Part shown: positions 6,577 to 15,037 of the stretch, in pieces
Layout of the letters: every line of letters starts with the position of its first letter
Numbering within the stretch: the stretch's first letter is position 1
NCBI GenBank assembly: GCA_023415545.1
Contig: JAEZKJ010000016.1
Span: 1 to 16,853 of the forward strand
DNA from: Bacteroidota bacterium
GTDB taxonomy: Bacteria; Bacteroidota; Bacteroidia; Bacteroidales; Bacteroidaceae
Direction of reading: 5' to 3'
DNA: 16,853 nucleotides
Position numbers and translations under genes: made by a program
The notes under the pieces: generated by a model
Databases searched by the model: none
The model's input: only the letters and a program-made list of their open reading frames with translations
Told to the model about the DNA's origin: nothing

Positions 6577-8346
6577 TCAAATATTGAATAATGCTGTCCA
6601 TAAAGCTACAAAAAATGCTATTGCTATTGCTATAGCAAGCATAACTAAACAAAGATTTATAAACATTATTATTGTCTTTTTAAATGTCCTCTTCCAACTC
6701 TCTTTAAAAAGTTGGCGATAATCCCACCAATATAACAGAAAAACTAACCACCAACTTAATCCAAATGCTTCGTCAATTTTTCCATGGCCAAAAAATGGAA
6801 GAAGTAGAATGCTAATAAGTACTATTTGGCAAGATATATATACTTGAACTACCACCATTTCAGTATAATTCAACTTTTGGGCAATAGCATTTTTGCGGAA
6901 TGTTCGTTTTGTTGCTATTGTGAATAGTGGAATGAAAAGTATAAGACTAAACGTTTTGTTATCTTTTGTCCAATTATAAATACCATTAATAATTCCGTCG
7001 AGTATGGTTGGATTTTTATTTTCATAATTGGGCTTATGATTTGTCAAACTAATTATATTGTGTATAAATGAGGTTATAAATGTTGAAAATGATGAAGATT
7101 CATCAATATTAATATCTATTATTTCATCTTCATTTTGCGACTTCTCACTTACGGGAAGTGCAGTATACGCACTATCTAAATAGCTACTGCTCTTCTTGAG
7201 TAGTGTTTTAGCTTTTGTATTTTTAGTCTTTAAACTTAAAGCTGTTATATCACTTTTTATCTCTTTGTATGATACTTTTTTATCTTTATTAATGAATGAA
7301 AGAGGATCGATTATTTGAACAAGAATTATATATACAGTAGCAAGTACAAAAAGAGTTTGAAATGGTTTGAAATAGTGTATTCGTTTTCCTCTTAAATAAT
7401 CGTGAATCATATATCCGGGACGATATAGAAGTTCAACTATAGTTCTCCCAAAACCACTGTCAATATTTACAAGTCCCCCAAATATATTCTTTATGCTATA
7501 TTTAAAACCGAAACGACTTGTGTTGCGCTGCTGGCCACAGTTATTGCAATATTCACCCACAAAATATGTATTGCAGTTTTTACAGACATAATGTTTGTAT
7601 GGATCTGTTTTTTTAGTGTAACCGGCATTCTTCCGTATATTGAAATATCTTTTTATAGAATTAAAACTTCGTGGTCGGACATATTTAGTTAAATCTCTCT
7701 TAGAAAAAAGCGAGATAATAGGTGATAGGTCGGGAACTATAGCTATGTTTTTATAATGAGCCAACTCATGTATAGTTGTTACACCATGTGTTACTCCAAT
7801 AAAATCGACTTTAGCATTCTCGGCAGCTTGCGCATCAACAGTGCTGTCACCTATATATATTACCTGTTTTTTCTTGCTCTTTAAATATTTTATTGCTTTA
7901 AGTATGCCATCAGGATGAGGTTTATATTTCTCAACCTCTTCAATGCCTACTATTATATCGAAGAAATCTTTAGGAAAATGTTGATCAAGAAACTGCTCAA
8001 TTCGATATTTATATTTTGTGGATATAATGCCTAGTTTTGCCCCTTCACTTTTTAGTTTTGTCAGCACTTCTTTTGTCTCAGGGAAAAAAAATGTGTTGTC
8101 GGTCATATATTTGTCTGCCTCAGCTACATACTCCTGTCTATAAGTATGTAGAACTTCGGGATCATTTTCGCCTGTTAAAATAGTAAAAGACTCTTCAAGA
8201 GTCTTTCCTATAGTGCGTCTGATCTCTTCATCGGTGGGAGAGGTATAGTTGTATCTGTCAAGTACAATTCTAAAACATTTAACTATACCTTGCGATGAGT
8301 CCACCAATGTATAATCGAAATCAAACAGAAAAGTATTATACTTCAT
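6577..8346 (-). CDS. HAD phosphatase fused to zinc-ribbon/DUF3667 membrane domain
   Basis: From the ATG at 8346 the protein has 589 residues. Residues 1-210 are a HAD-superfamily hydrolase of the phosphoglycolate phosphatase type: DFDYT with nucleophile D9 and acid D11, IIST (motif II, about 107-110), K142 in YKPHPDG and GDSTVD (166-171). All catalytic residues are present. After a basic linker, CKNC (255-258) and CNNC (267-270) form a zinc ribbon. The DUF3667 core follows (about 280-328), then roughly five membrane segments near 329-346, 465-480, 497-520, 529-541 and 558-584, with a polar, probably periplasmic loop of about 118 residues after the first. The start overlaps the ABC ATPase stop by 11 bases; an upstream in-frame start at 8394 would lie deeper in that gene and precede a non-HAD leader. 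The function is unknown; I infer a cytosolic phosphatase tethered to the membrane and working with the transporter. Confidence 0.85.
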   Translation of the reverse strand: MKYNTFLFDFDYTLVDSSQGIVKCFRIVLDRYNYTSPTDEEIRRTIGKTLEESFTILTGENDPEVLHTYRQEYVAEADKYMTDNTFFFPETKEVLTKLKSEGAKLGIISTKYKYRIEQFLDQHFPKDFFDIIVGIEEVEKYKPHPDGILKAIKYLKSKKKQVIYIGDSTVDAQAAENAKVDFIGVTHGVTTIHELAHYKNIAIVPDLSPIISLFSKRDLTKYVRPRSFNSIKRYFNIRKNAGYTKKTDPYKHYVCKNCNTYFVGEYCNNCGQQRNTSRFGFKYSIKNIFGGLVNIDSGFGRTIVELLYRPGYMIHDYLRGKRIHYFKPFQTLFVLATVYIILVQIIDPLSFINKDKKVSYKEIKSDITALSLKTKNTKAKTLLKKSSSYLDSAYTALPVSEKSQNEDEIIDINIDESSSFSTFITSFIHNIISLTNHKPNYENKNPTILDGIINGIYNWTKDNKTFSLILFIPLFTIATKRTFRKNAIAQKLNYTEMVVVQVYISCQIVLISILLLPFFGHGKIDEAFGLSWWLVFLLYWWDYRQLFKESWKRTFKKTIIMFINLCLVMLAIAIAIAFFVALWTALFNI

Positions 8347-9049
8347 CTTTAATTTCGAAATAAGTTTCCAATTCCTTCTCGGCTGAGAAGTCACTATTGT
8401 CGATATCGCGTATTATTTTTCCTTTTTCCAAAAGAGCTATTCTCTTGCATACATCTACAGTATGGTTTAGGTTGTGACTTGAAATGATTACTGTAGCCCC
8501 TGTCTCCTCGTTGTAGTTTTTTAGCATATGTTTTATCACAGATTGTGATGTTGGGTCGAGAAAGTTGAAAGGTTCATCTAATATTAAAATTTTTGGGTCA
8601 TGAAGCATAGCTGATATGATACCTATTTTCTGCTTATTTCCGGCCGAAAAGTTTCTAATTAGTTTTTTTGTACCTATTACTTCATCGTTCATGAAACGTG
8701 TAAACTTTTCAAGTTTTTCATCTATGCTCTTCTTATCTATCTTGTACATCTTTCCTACAAGATAAAAAAACTCCTCAGGTGTGAGGTACTCTATAAGAAA
8801 AGAGTCATCAATGAAAGCTCCTGTATAGTTTTTCCACTCATCATTTTCGCTTACAATGTCGTTGCCTATCTTTACGTAACCTCCATCGTTTTTTAAAAGG
8901 TCGAGTATCAATCGGAACAAAGTAGTCTTTCCGGCTCCGTTATTGCCTACAAGACCTATCATTTCACCACTCTTAATACAATATTCAGATATGTCGACAG
9001 CCCTTTTTGAACCGAAGTCTTTTACTAAGTTATTTATATATATATCCAT
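8336..9049 (-). CDS. ABC transporter ATP-binding protein
   Basis: This is a 237-residue nucleotide-binding subunit that would power the DUF5687 permease encoded 18 bases upstream. It has Walker A GNNGAGKT (35-42), Walker B ILILDEP (154-160), a D-loop FNFLDP (161-166) and the switch histidine H192 in IISSHNLN. The signature is FSAGNKQK (134-141) rather than LSGGQ; the serine and glycine that contact ATP are kept. This form is common in exporter-type ABC ATPases paired with ABC-2-like permeases. The 3' end overlaps the HAD-DUF3667 gene by 11 bases (ATGAAGTATAA), which suggests translational coupling. The substrate is not predictable. Confidence 0.92.
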   Translation of the reverse strand: MDIYINNLVKDFGSKRAVDISEYCIKSGEMIGLVGNNGAGKTTLFRLILDLLKNDGGYVKIGNDIVSENDEWKNYTGAFIDDSFLIEYLTPEEFFYLVGKMYKIDKKSIDEKLEKFTRFMNDEVIGTKKLIRNFSAGNKQKIGIISAMLHDPKILILDEPFNFLDPTSQSVIKHMLKNYNEETGATVIISSHNLNHTVDVCKRIALLEKGKIIRDIDNSDFSAEKELETYFEIKDEV

Positions 9050-9067
9050 AATAATATTGATTTATGA

Positions 9068-10555
9068 TTAACGTGTCTCTCGGAAACCTTCCATATTAAT
9101 ATATCTTCTTTTCATCATACGTTCGTATATATTGTTAATCCATATTCTGTGAGTAAGGATAAATAGTACACCTATAATAAGCATAATGGTATAAGTAACA
9201 TTTGCCGAGAAGAATGTGATAAGTAGAGAATTTATAATAATAGGCAAACCAAGTGCTGCTGTAATAATTATAGTTTGAAAAAGTGAACTTCCTTTATTGC
9301 TTTTCATTATTGTAGCATTAAGAACGAGACTTTTTTTGTTGTATACAGCGAATTGCATCATTAAAGCGAATACAAAACCAGCCGTAAAAAGCAGATAAGA
9401 TATAGCCATAAGGAGTTCTATTTTTCCTTTATATACCGGTATCATCATAAATGCCAATGGTATTATCAGTATAGCGCAGTTTATATAATATTTTGCAAGA
9501 AGAAGATTATAAATAGAACTTCGTCTTGTAATAAGTCCATCGATATAATTACCCTCGAAACTCATTATTTGTCCCAAGGTCATAACCGATAATATGGCAA
9601 AATTATATATACATATAAATCGAGTCATGCCAGTGCCATCATAAACATCCGAGAAGGCAAGAAGAAATGAGAACATAAACATAATTATAAATCCCATTCT
9701 TACTTGATGCTTTACTGTTTTATTACGCATGCATAGTTTTAACTCCAAACGCATATATTCACCCACATCACCATATCTGTCGAGGAACTTAAATTGTGAT
9801 ACACGTTTTATCTTTGTATCTTCTACTTTAGCTAGTTCTGCGTACATGAAGTGTAATTGGATATATCTGTTTATAATAAAAAGAACCAAAATAAGCAGAA
9901 TAACGCCAATAAATCCTATAATATTACCCTGTATAAAAGCTTCACCAAGATCCATGGTAAATCTTCCAAAGACATTTGTTTCAGGCACTAAATCTAAGGT
10001 TAATATTGCTGCATATACTAAAATAGGAAGCAGAAGATAAAGCGTTTTCTGTTTTAGTAAAGTTTTACATAGCTGGTACCAGTAGTTATTCATGATATAC
10101 AGTAGCCACATTCCAAAAAGGTAGAATATAACTCCAAAGAAACCATAAGTTTTAGGTATGGTCAATATGGCAAAAGGAACAAGTAGAAAGAACCAGAAAA
10201 GATTGAAAGAACTTAATCCCGACTGCAGTAAGAAGGTATCAATAAGTCTGTTTTTCTTAATAGGAAATAGAAGATAAGGCTTTATCTCTTGTGAAGTTGC
10301 CGGCTGTGCCATAAACCGTAGAAGGAAATCAAGTAATAGCAAATAAACTATAAATTGATTGAACACATGGTATGCCTCCATGTTTGGAGCACCATTTTTT
10401 AAAGCAAGAGACAGCATGACCCCAATGAATATGAGGTATGCTGCCCAAAATGCTACCATGAAATAGATAAGAAACTTGGCAAAGCGGTTCTTCTCAAAAG
10501 AAGGGTTACGCTTTGCTGCAAGTTCTTCGTTCTTTCTAATAATAGATAGAAGCAT
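9068..10555 (-). CDS. DUF5687-family ABC permease
   Basis: The 495-residue protein has about 12 hydrophobic segments, roughly at 27-51, 66-81, 113-134, 138-156, 172-188, 211-230, 287-302, 311-331, 357-375, 382-402, 427-447 and 453-468. A cytoplasmic charged stretch (240-285) sits between the two halves. The architecture and the adjacent ATPase gene match DUF5687 proteins, which are ABC-2-like permeases found mainly in Bacteroidota. The family assignment is from recalled sequence character (basic N-terminus, LLDFLLRF, FPIKK). The gene starts 5 bases after the stop of the M16 peptidase gene. It should form a homodimer, or one polypeptide with two halves, working with the ATPase next to it. The substrate is unknown. 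Confidence 0.8.
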   Translation of the reverse strand: MLLSIIRKNEELAAKRNPSFEKNRFAKFLIYFMVAFWAAYLIFIGVMLSLALKNGAPNMEAYHVFNQFIVYLLLLDFLLRFMAQPATSQEIKPYLLFPIKKNRLIDTFLLQSGLSSFNLFWFFLLVPFAILTIPKTYGFFGVIFYLFGMWLLYIMNNYWYQLCKTLLKQKTLYLLLPILVYAAILTLDLVPETNVFGRFTMDLGEAFIQGNIIGFIGVILLILVLFIINRYIQLHFMYAELAKVEDTKIKRVSQFKFLDRYGDVGEYMRLELKLCMRNKTVKHQVRMGFIIMFMFSFLLAFSDVYDGTGMTRFICIYNFAILSVMTLGQIMSFEGNYIDGLITRRSSIYNLLLAKYYINCAILIIPLAFMMIPVYKGKIELLMAISYLLFTAGFVFALMMQFAVYNKKSLVLNATIMKSNKGSSLFQTIIITAALGLPIIINSLLITFFSANVTYTIMLIIGVLFILTHRIWINNIYERMMKRRYINMEGFRETR

Positions 10556-10560
10556 CTGTT

Positions 10561-13377
10561 TTATTTTTTAGATTCGTCAGTCATGCTAACTTCAACTACA
10601 TTTTTTTGATTTAGGAACGACTTAGCAAATTTCATCAAATCTTCTTTTGTAATGCTATTTACAAGAGCCTCATAATTGTCGTTCATATCAGTATTGTTCC
10701 AGTAGTATTCATTAATCAGGCTCAACCAATAACTATTCTCTTTTAAGTTTTCGTTATGTTTTTTCAACATGAACTCCTTAACTTTATTGAGATTAACATC
10801 CGATGGACCTTCTGTCGCAAATTTATTAAGCTGTTCAGAGATGATGTTTGTCATCTTTTCACGTAGTTCAGGATTTGTGTCGAATGATATCTGTAGAAGG
10901 GCTTCTTCTCGTGGATATTTACTTAATTCACCTGATGTTCCAACTCCATATGTACCTCCCTCTTTTTCACGTACCTCTTCAGTGAAAATAATGTCAAGTA
11001 TTTGGTCAAACATGCTCATCATAATACTGTTCTTCATGTTGTATGGTAATTTACCATTATACATTAGGACAACAGTTGCTTTTGGAATCTCCATTTTCTT
11101 AGAGAATACATTTTTGTACTCACCTTTACGAAAATAAAGCTTGTTATCTTTAAAATTCTCTTTTCTCTTAATCGATGGAAGAGAAGCTATATATGTTTCG
11201 ATTAATGGAGTTGCCTTTTCAATATCAACATTTCCAACAAGGATAAATGTAAAGTCGCTTGCATCTTTAAAACGATCTTTGTACATATCCATAATTTTGT
11301 TGTAGTCTATTTGGTCAACCATATCGGCTTTAATTCTTTTTGCACGAGGATGGTTATTGTAAAATGCACTTCTCAAGGTGTCAATCAAAGCAATTGATGG
11401 ATTTGCTTCCTGGTTGGCAAGAGATGCCTTCATGCGAGTTTTGTATGATGTAAATGCATCGTTATCCATTCGAGGAGCTGTAAATGAAAGATAAAGCAAC
11501 TGCATCAATGTCTCCAAATCTTTTGGAGAAGAGTTACCAACTAAATTCTCTGTCAATCCACCAATAAAACTATCTAAAGATACCTTTTTACCGGCAAGAG
11601 CTTTTACTAAATTTGTTGAGCTAAAGTTTCCAAGACCACTAGCGTCTATCACAGCATCAATGTTTTGGAAGTTTACAAGTTCGCTATCAGGATATTGTGA
11701 ATTTCCACCCGGACTGTAAGCTTTTAGCAAAATTTCATCAGCTTTGAAATCAGTAGGTTTTATTATTACTCTTGCACCATTAGATAGTGATAGAATAGTA
11801 GTTCCATAAGCGCCATTCTCTGTTTTTATAATTTTACCGGCTTTAGGAGTCTCTTTAATAAGTGGTTCGTCCGAAACTTTATCAACATAAGCAGTTATAT
11901 CCTCTTTTTTAACCTTATCTATAGTCGAAAGAATACTCTGCTCTGTTGGGTATACAATACCGTCCTTATCAGGCATAAATATACTTACCACACAATTACT
12001 ATCCGAAACAAGAGTTGGAATTATACTATTTACATACTCTACCGGTATATTTGGAACCATTTGGTTCATCATAGCATATTCAGCCTCAATTCCAGGAATA
12101 GGTTCATTGTCGATGAAGTGACGAACATAAGCATTAACAAATTGATTGTTCTTCATTTTAGAACGCTCATTGTACTGAGATTCAAGTTGAGTAAGGTAAT
12201 TCGCTTTTGCACGAGCATACTCAGAAGCTGTGAAGCCATATTTTTTCATACGCTCAATCTCTCTAACAAAAGCTTCAATACCTTTTTCCATGCCATCCTC
12301 TTTAGTATAAACAATACCCATGAAAGCGTCCTTGGTTTTTGAAAAAAGATAATTACCATCACCAGTAAATACATTAACAAAAGGAGGAGTAGCCGACTCT
12401 TTTAATTCATTAAGACGTGATGACAACATTGAACTTACCATCTCCTTCATATAATCATAAAGCAGGTAATCAAGTTTTGTCTTTGCTGAATCGGGGACAG
12501 CATCATGTTTATATGATATATATGTCATTGGAATTGTCTGCTCCTTATCCTTAGCTATTGCAACAATAGTCTCTTTGTTATCAGGAACAGGGAAATATTT
12601 ACGTTCCAAAGGATTAACAGGTGCTTTTATAGGTGAGAATATTGATTTAATCTTTGACTCTATTTGGTCAACATCAATATCACCAACAATTATAATTCCT
12701 TGCTGATCGGGACGATACCAGTCTCTGTAATAATTTTTTAAAGCTTCGTATGGAAAGTTTTCAATAACTTCAATGGTACCAATTGGCAATCTGTTGGCAT
12801 ACTTACTACCTGGATAGGCAATAGGAAGAAGTTTTTCGTACATACGCATCATAGGGTTTTGACGTGTTCTCCACTCTTCGCGTATCACGCCACGCTCATT
12901 ATCAATCTCTTTGTTATCTAAGGTAAGGTCATTAGCCCAATCGTGAAGGATAAGAAGACATGAATCAATTATACCATCACGAATAACAGGTACATTTGAT
13001 ATATTGTATACTGTTTCATCAATAGAAGTATAAGCATTAAGGTTTTCTCCGAATTTTACTCCAATGCTTTCCAAGTATTTAATTAAGGATTTCCCCGGGT
13101 AGTTTTTTGTTCCATTGAAACACATATGTTCAAGGAAGTGTGCCAAACCTCTTTGATTTTCCTCCTCAAGGATAGAACCAACTTTTTGTGCTATGTAAAA
13201 GTCTGCTCTTTTCTCAGGTAGTTTGTTTTGGCGTATGTAATACGTCAATCCATTGTCGAGTTTACCAATTCTAACACTCTTGTCAATAGGAATAGGAGGC
13301 ATTTGCTGTGCAAATGCCACCACAAAACAACCGGCCAAAGAGCAAGTTGCTAAAATCTTTTTTACTAAATGTGCCAT
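10561..13377 (-). CDS. Secreted M16 family zinc metallopeptidase (pitrilysin/PqqL-like)
   Basis: The 938-residue protein has two tandem M16 halves. The N-terminal half is catalytic: the inverted zinc motif HFLEH (H80, E83, H84) and third ligand E161 lie at the usual spacing of 76 intervening residues. The C-terminal half lacks HxxEH but keeps the R-Y pair in REKEGGTYGV (about residue 800), which in the family binds the substrate peptide. Residues 1-24 form a signal peptide ending AFAQ, so the enzyme acts in the periplasm or on the envelope. The signal also contains LAGC (14-17), which fits a lipobox, so surface lipidation is possible. M16 enzymes enclose and degrade small proteins and peptides. 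The gene begins 17 bases after trxB and is followed at once by the ABC permease. Confidence 0.95.
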   Translation of the reverse strand: MAHLVKKILATCSLAGCFVVAFAQQMPPIPIDKSVRIGKLDNGLTYYIRQNKLPEKRADFYIAQKVGSILEEENQRGLAHFLEHMCFNGTKNYPGKSLIKYLESIGVKFGENLNAYTSIDETVYNISNVPVIRDGIIDSCLLILHDWANDLTLDNKEIDNERGVIREEWRTRQNPMMRMYEKLLPIAYPGSKYANRLPIGTIEVIENFPYEALKNYYRDWYRPDQQGIIIVGDIDVDQIESKIKSIFSPIKAPVNPLERKYFPVPDNKETIVAIAKDKEQTIPMTYISYKHDAVPDSAKTKLDYLLYDYMKEMVSSMLSSRLNELKESATPPFVNVFTGDGNYLFSKTKDAFMGIVYTKEDGMEKGIEAFVREIERMKKYGFTASEYARAKANYLTQLESQYNERSKMKNNQFVNAYVRHFIDNEPIPGIEAEYAMMNQMVPNIPVEYVNSIIPTLVSDSNCVVSIFMPDKDGIVYPTEQSILSTIDKVKKEDITAYVDKVSDEPLIKETPKAGKIIKTENGAYGTTILSLSNGARVIIKPTDFKADEILLKAYSPGGNSQYPDSELVNFQNIDAVIDASGLGNFSSTNLVKALAGKKVSLDSFIGGLTENLVGNSSPKDLETLMQLLYLSFTAPRMDNDAFTSYKTRMKASLANQEANPSIALIDTLRSAFYNNHPRAKRIKADMVDQIDYNKIMDMYKDRFKDASDFTFILVGNVDIEKATPLIETYIASLPSIKRKENFKDNKLYFRKGEYKNVFSKKMEIPKATVVLMYNGKLPYNMKNSIMMSMFDQILDIIFTEEVREKEGGTYGVGTSGELSKYPREEALLQISFDTNPELREKMTNIISEQLNKFATEGPSDVNLNKVKEFMLKKHNENLKENSYWLSLINEYYWNNTDMNDNYEALVNSITKEDLMKFAKSFLNQKNVVEVSMTDESKK

Positions 13378-13394
13378 TACTATAAATTTAAAGT

Positions 13395-14342
13395 TTAGAT
13401 AATACCTTTTGCAGATAGATATCTTTCAGCTTCTATGGCAGCCTTACATCCACTTCCGGCAGCTGTAATAGCTTGACGGTAGTGTGGATCAGCAACATCT
13501 CCAGCAGCATATACACCAGGCACTTTCGTTCTAGGGGAATCACCTTCAGTAATAATGTATCCTACTTCATCAATATCCAAATAAGGTTTAAAGATATCTG
13601 AGTTTGGCTTGTGACCTATAGCAAGGAAAAAGCCATCGATAGGTAGGGAGAAATATTCTTCATCAGCTTCACCTTTTCTTTTAACAAGATTTACACCTTC
13701 AACACCATTTTCTCCAAAAAGTCCTACAGTATTTGTTTCGAATAAAACTTCAATTTTGGGATGAGCAAATACTCTATCTTGCATAATCTTTGATGCACGT
13801 AAATATGGTTTTCTAACAATAAGATAAACTTTACTTGCAAGGCCAGCTAAATAAATAGCCTCTTCGCAAGCAGTATCACCACCACCAACTACGGCAACGA
13901 CTTTTTTTCTGTAGAAGAAACCATCGCAAGTAGCACAAGCACTTACGCCCATACCTGCATATTTCTTCTCGTCATCAAGACCAAGATATTTTGCTGTAGC
14001 TCCTGTAGAAATGATAATTGTATCGGCCTCTATCTGTTTGTTATCATCAATTGTTATTGTGTATGGTGACTTACTCAAATCGGCTGCTGTAGCTATACCA
14101 TTACGTATTTCTGCTCCAAACCTTTCAGCCTGTTTGCGAAAATCTTCCATCATTTGTGTTCCATCAATACCTTCAGGGTATCCTGGAAAGTTCTCAACAT
14201 CTGTAGTTGTTGTAAGCTGTCCACCTGGTTGTAATCCTTCGTACAATACAGGAGATAAGTTTGAACGACCTGCATAAATTGCAGCTGTGTATCCTGCGGG
14301 ACCTGATCCGATGATTAGGCATTTTACTCTTTCTTTTTCCAT
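13395..14342 (-). CDS. trxB: Thioredoxin reductase
   Basis: This flavoenzyme reduces thioredoxin with NADPH in the cytoplasm. The 315-residue length is typical of the low-molecular-weight bacterial type. FAD is bound by GSGPAG (12-17) and by GVYAAGDV (276-283). The redox pair is CATC (C136, C139). NADPH binds at GGGDTACEEA (153-162). All key residues are present. The gene lies between lolA (81 bases upstream) and the M16 peptidase (17 bases downstream). The order ftsK-lolA-trxB is, as I recall, conserved in Bacteroidales. No clear TTTG/TAnnTTTG promoter is visible in the 81-base gap, so it probably depends on upstream transcription. Confidence 0.98.
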   Translation of the reverse strand: MEKERVKCLIIGSGPAGYTAAIYAGRSNLSPVLYEGLQPGGQLTTTTDVENFPGYPEGIDGTQMMEDFRKQAERFGAEIRNGIATAADLSKSPYTITIDDNKQIEADTIIISTGATAKYLGLDDEKKYAGMGVSACATCDGFFYRKKVVAVVGGGDTACEEAIYLAGLASKVYLIVRKPYLRASKIMQDRVFAHPKIEVLFETNTVGLFGENGVEGVNLVKRKGEADEEYFSLPIDGFFLAIGHKPNSDIFKPYLDIDEVGYIITEGDSPRTKVPGVYAAGDVADPHYRQAITAAGSGCKAAIEAERYLSAKGII

Positions 14343-14355
14343 ATGTTGTAACTAT

Positions 14356-14383
14356 TAATTGTATACTTGTATATAAACAATTA
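14356..14383. repeat. Inverted repeat between lolA and trxB
   Basis: TAATTGT (14356-14362) and ACAATTA (14377-14383) form a perfect 7-base-pair dyad around 14 bases. The inner bases GTATAC..GTATAT add weak pairing. No T-run follows on the minus strand, so it is not a usual terminator. It could be an mRNA processing or stability hairpin or an operator just upstream of trxB; the AT-rich context makes chance possible. Confidence 0.35.
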
Positions 14384-14423
14384 GTATGTTTAAAAATGTT
14401 TAGATTCTTTATGGTAATGCTTA

Positions 14424-15029
14424 TTATCTTAAGTCGATAATTTCTGCATCAGGGTATTTGCTTTTGTCAAAGATAAATTGAGTGTCGTTTAGGTTAAGTT
14501 TACTATTGTAAGAGGTAACTTTGAAACTACTCTCTCTACCATTTTTCTCTTTTATATTTATCATCAAGGGTTGATTATCGGTAGCTATGAAAATTGTAAT
14601 ATTCATAATATTACTTTTTTGTAATGGTGTTAGTAAAACTGAGTCTACTTTTTTCCCGTTTATGGTTTTCTGACCGATAAATTTATAACTGAATCCACTT
14701 TTATATGATGATAGCAGATAATATGGATTAATGCTTTGAAGTTCTTCTACAGATGGAGTTGTAACATTCACCTCGTCATTGGCTGCAACATAACTCCACT
14801 GATTCTTTCCATTAAACCATGTCTTTATACCATTAGAACTTAGATAAAACTTGTTCTTCTTCATAAGAAGTTCACCACTATATGAACCTTTGAATGTCAA
14901 CTTTATTCCGTTGGATGAGTTGATAGCCGAAAAAGTTCTATCAAGTATCTGCTTTGCTTGGTTATCGTTTTGCGAAAAAAGAGATAATGAAAAAGCAAAA
15001 AGTGATATGAGTAAAAAAACTCTTCTCAT
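14424..15029 (-). CDS. lolA: LolA-like periplasmic lipoprotein carrier
   Basis: LolA carries lipoproteins from the LolCDE complex through the periplasm to the outer membrane. The 201 residues start with a clear signal peptide, MRRVFLLISLFAFSLSLFSQ, likely cleaved near residue 20. The mature part reads as a half-open beta barrel: short alternating strands, LTFKGSYSGELLMKKNKFYL near 44-63, an aromatic WFNGKNQWSY near 71-80, and the C-terminal FIFDKSKYPDAEIIDLR typical of Bacteroidales members. The gene starts 8 bases after the ftsK stop. Identification rests on these features and the ftsK-lolA-trxB context; sequence similarity to the enterobacterial LolA is low. Confidence 0.88.
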   Translation of the reverse strand: MRRVFLLISLFAFSLSLFSQNDNQAKQILDRTFSAINSSNGIKLTFKGSYSGELLMKKNKFYLSSNGIKTWFNGKNQWSYVAANDEVNVTTPSVEELQSINPYYLLSSYKSGFSYKFIGQKTINGKKVDSVLLTPLQKSNIMNITIFIATDNQPLMINIKEKNGRESSFKVTSYNSKLNLNDTQFIFDKSKYPDAEIIDLR

Positions 15030-15037
15030 AATATATT

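Noticed and set aside
8347..8394. Earlier start at 8394 for the HAD-DUF3667 gene
   Set aside because: It would add 16 residues before the HAD beta-strand that begins MKYNTFLFDFDYT and overlap the ATPase gene by 59 bases; the ATG at 8346 gives the usual HAD start and a short coupling overlap.
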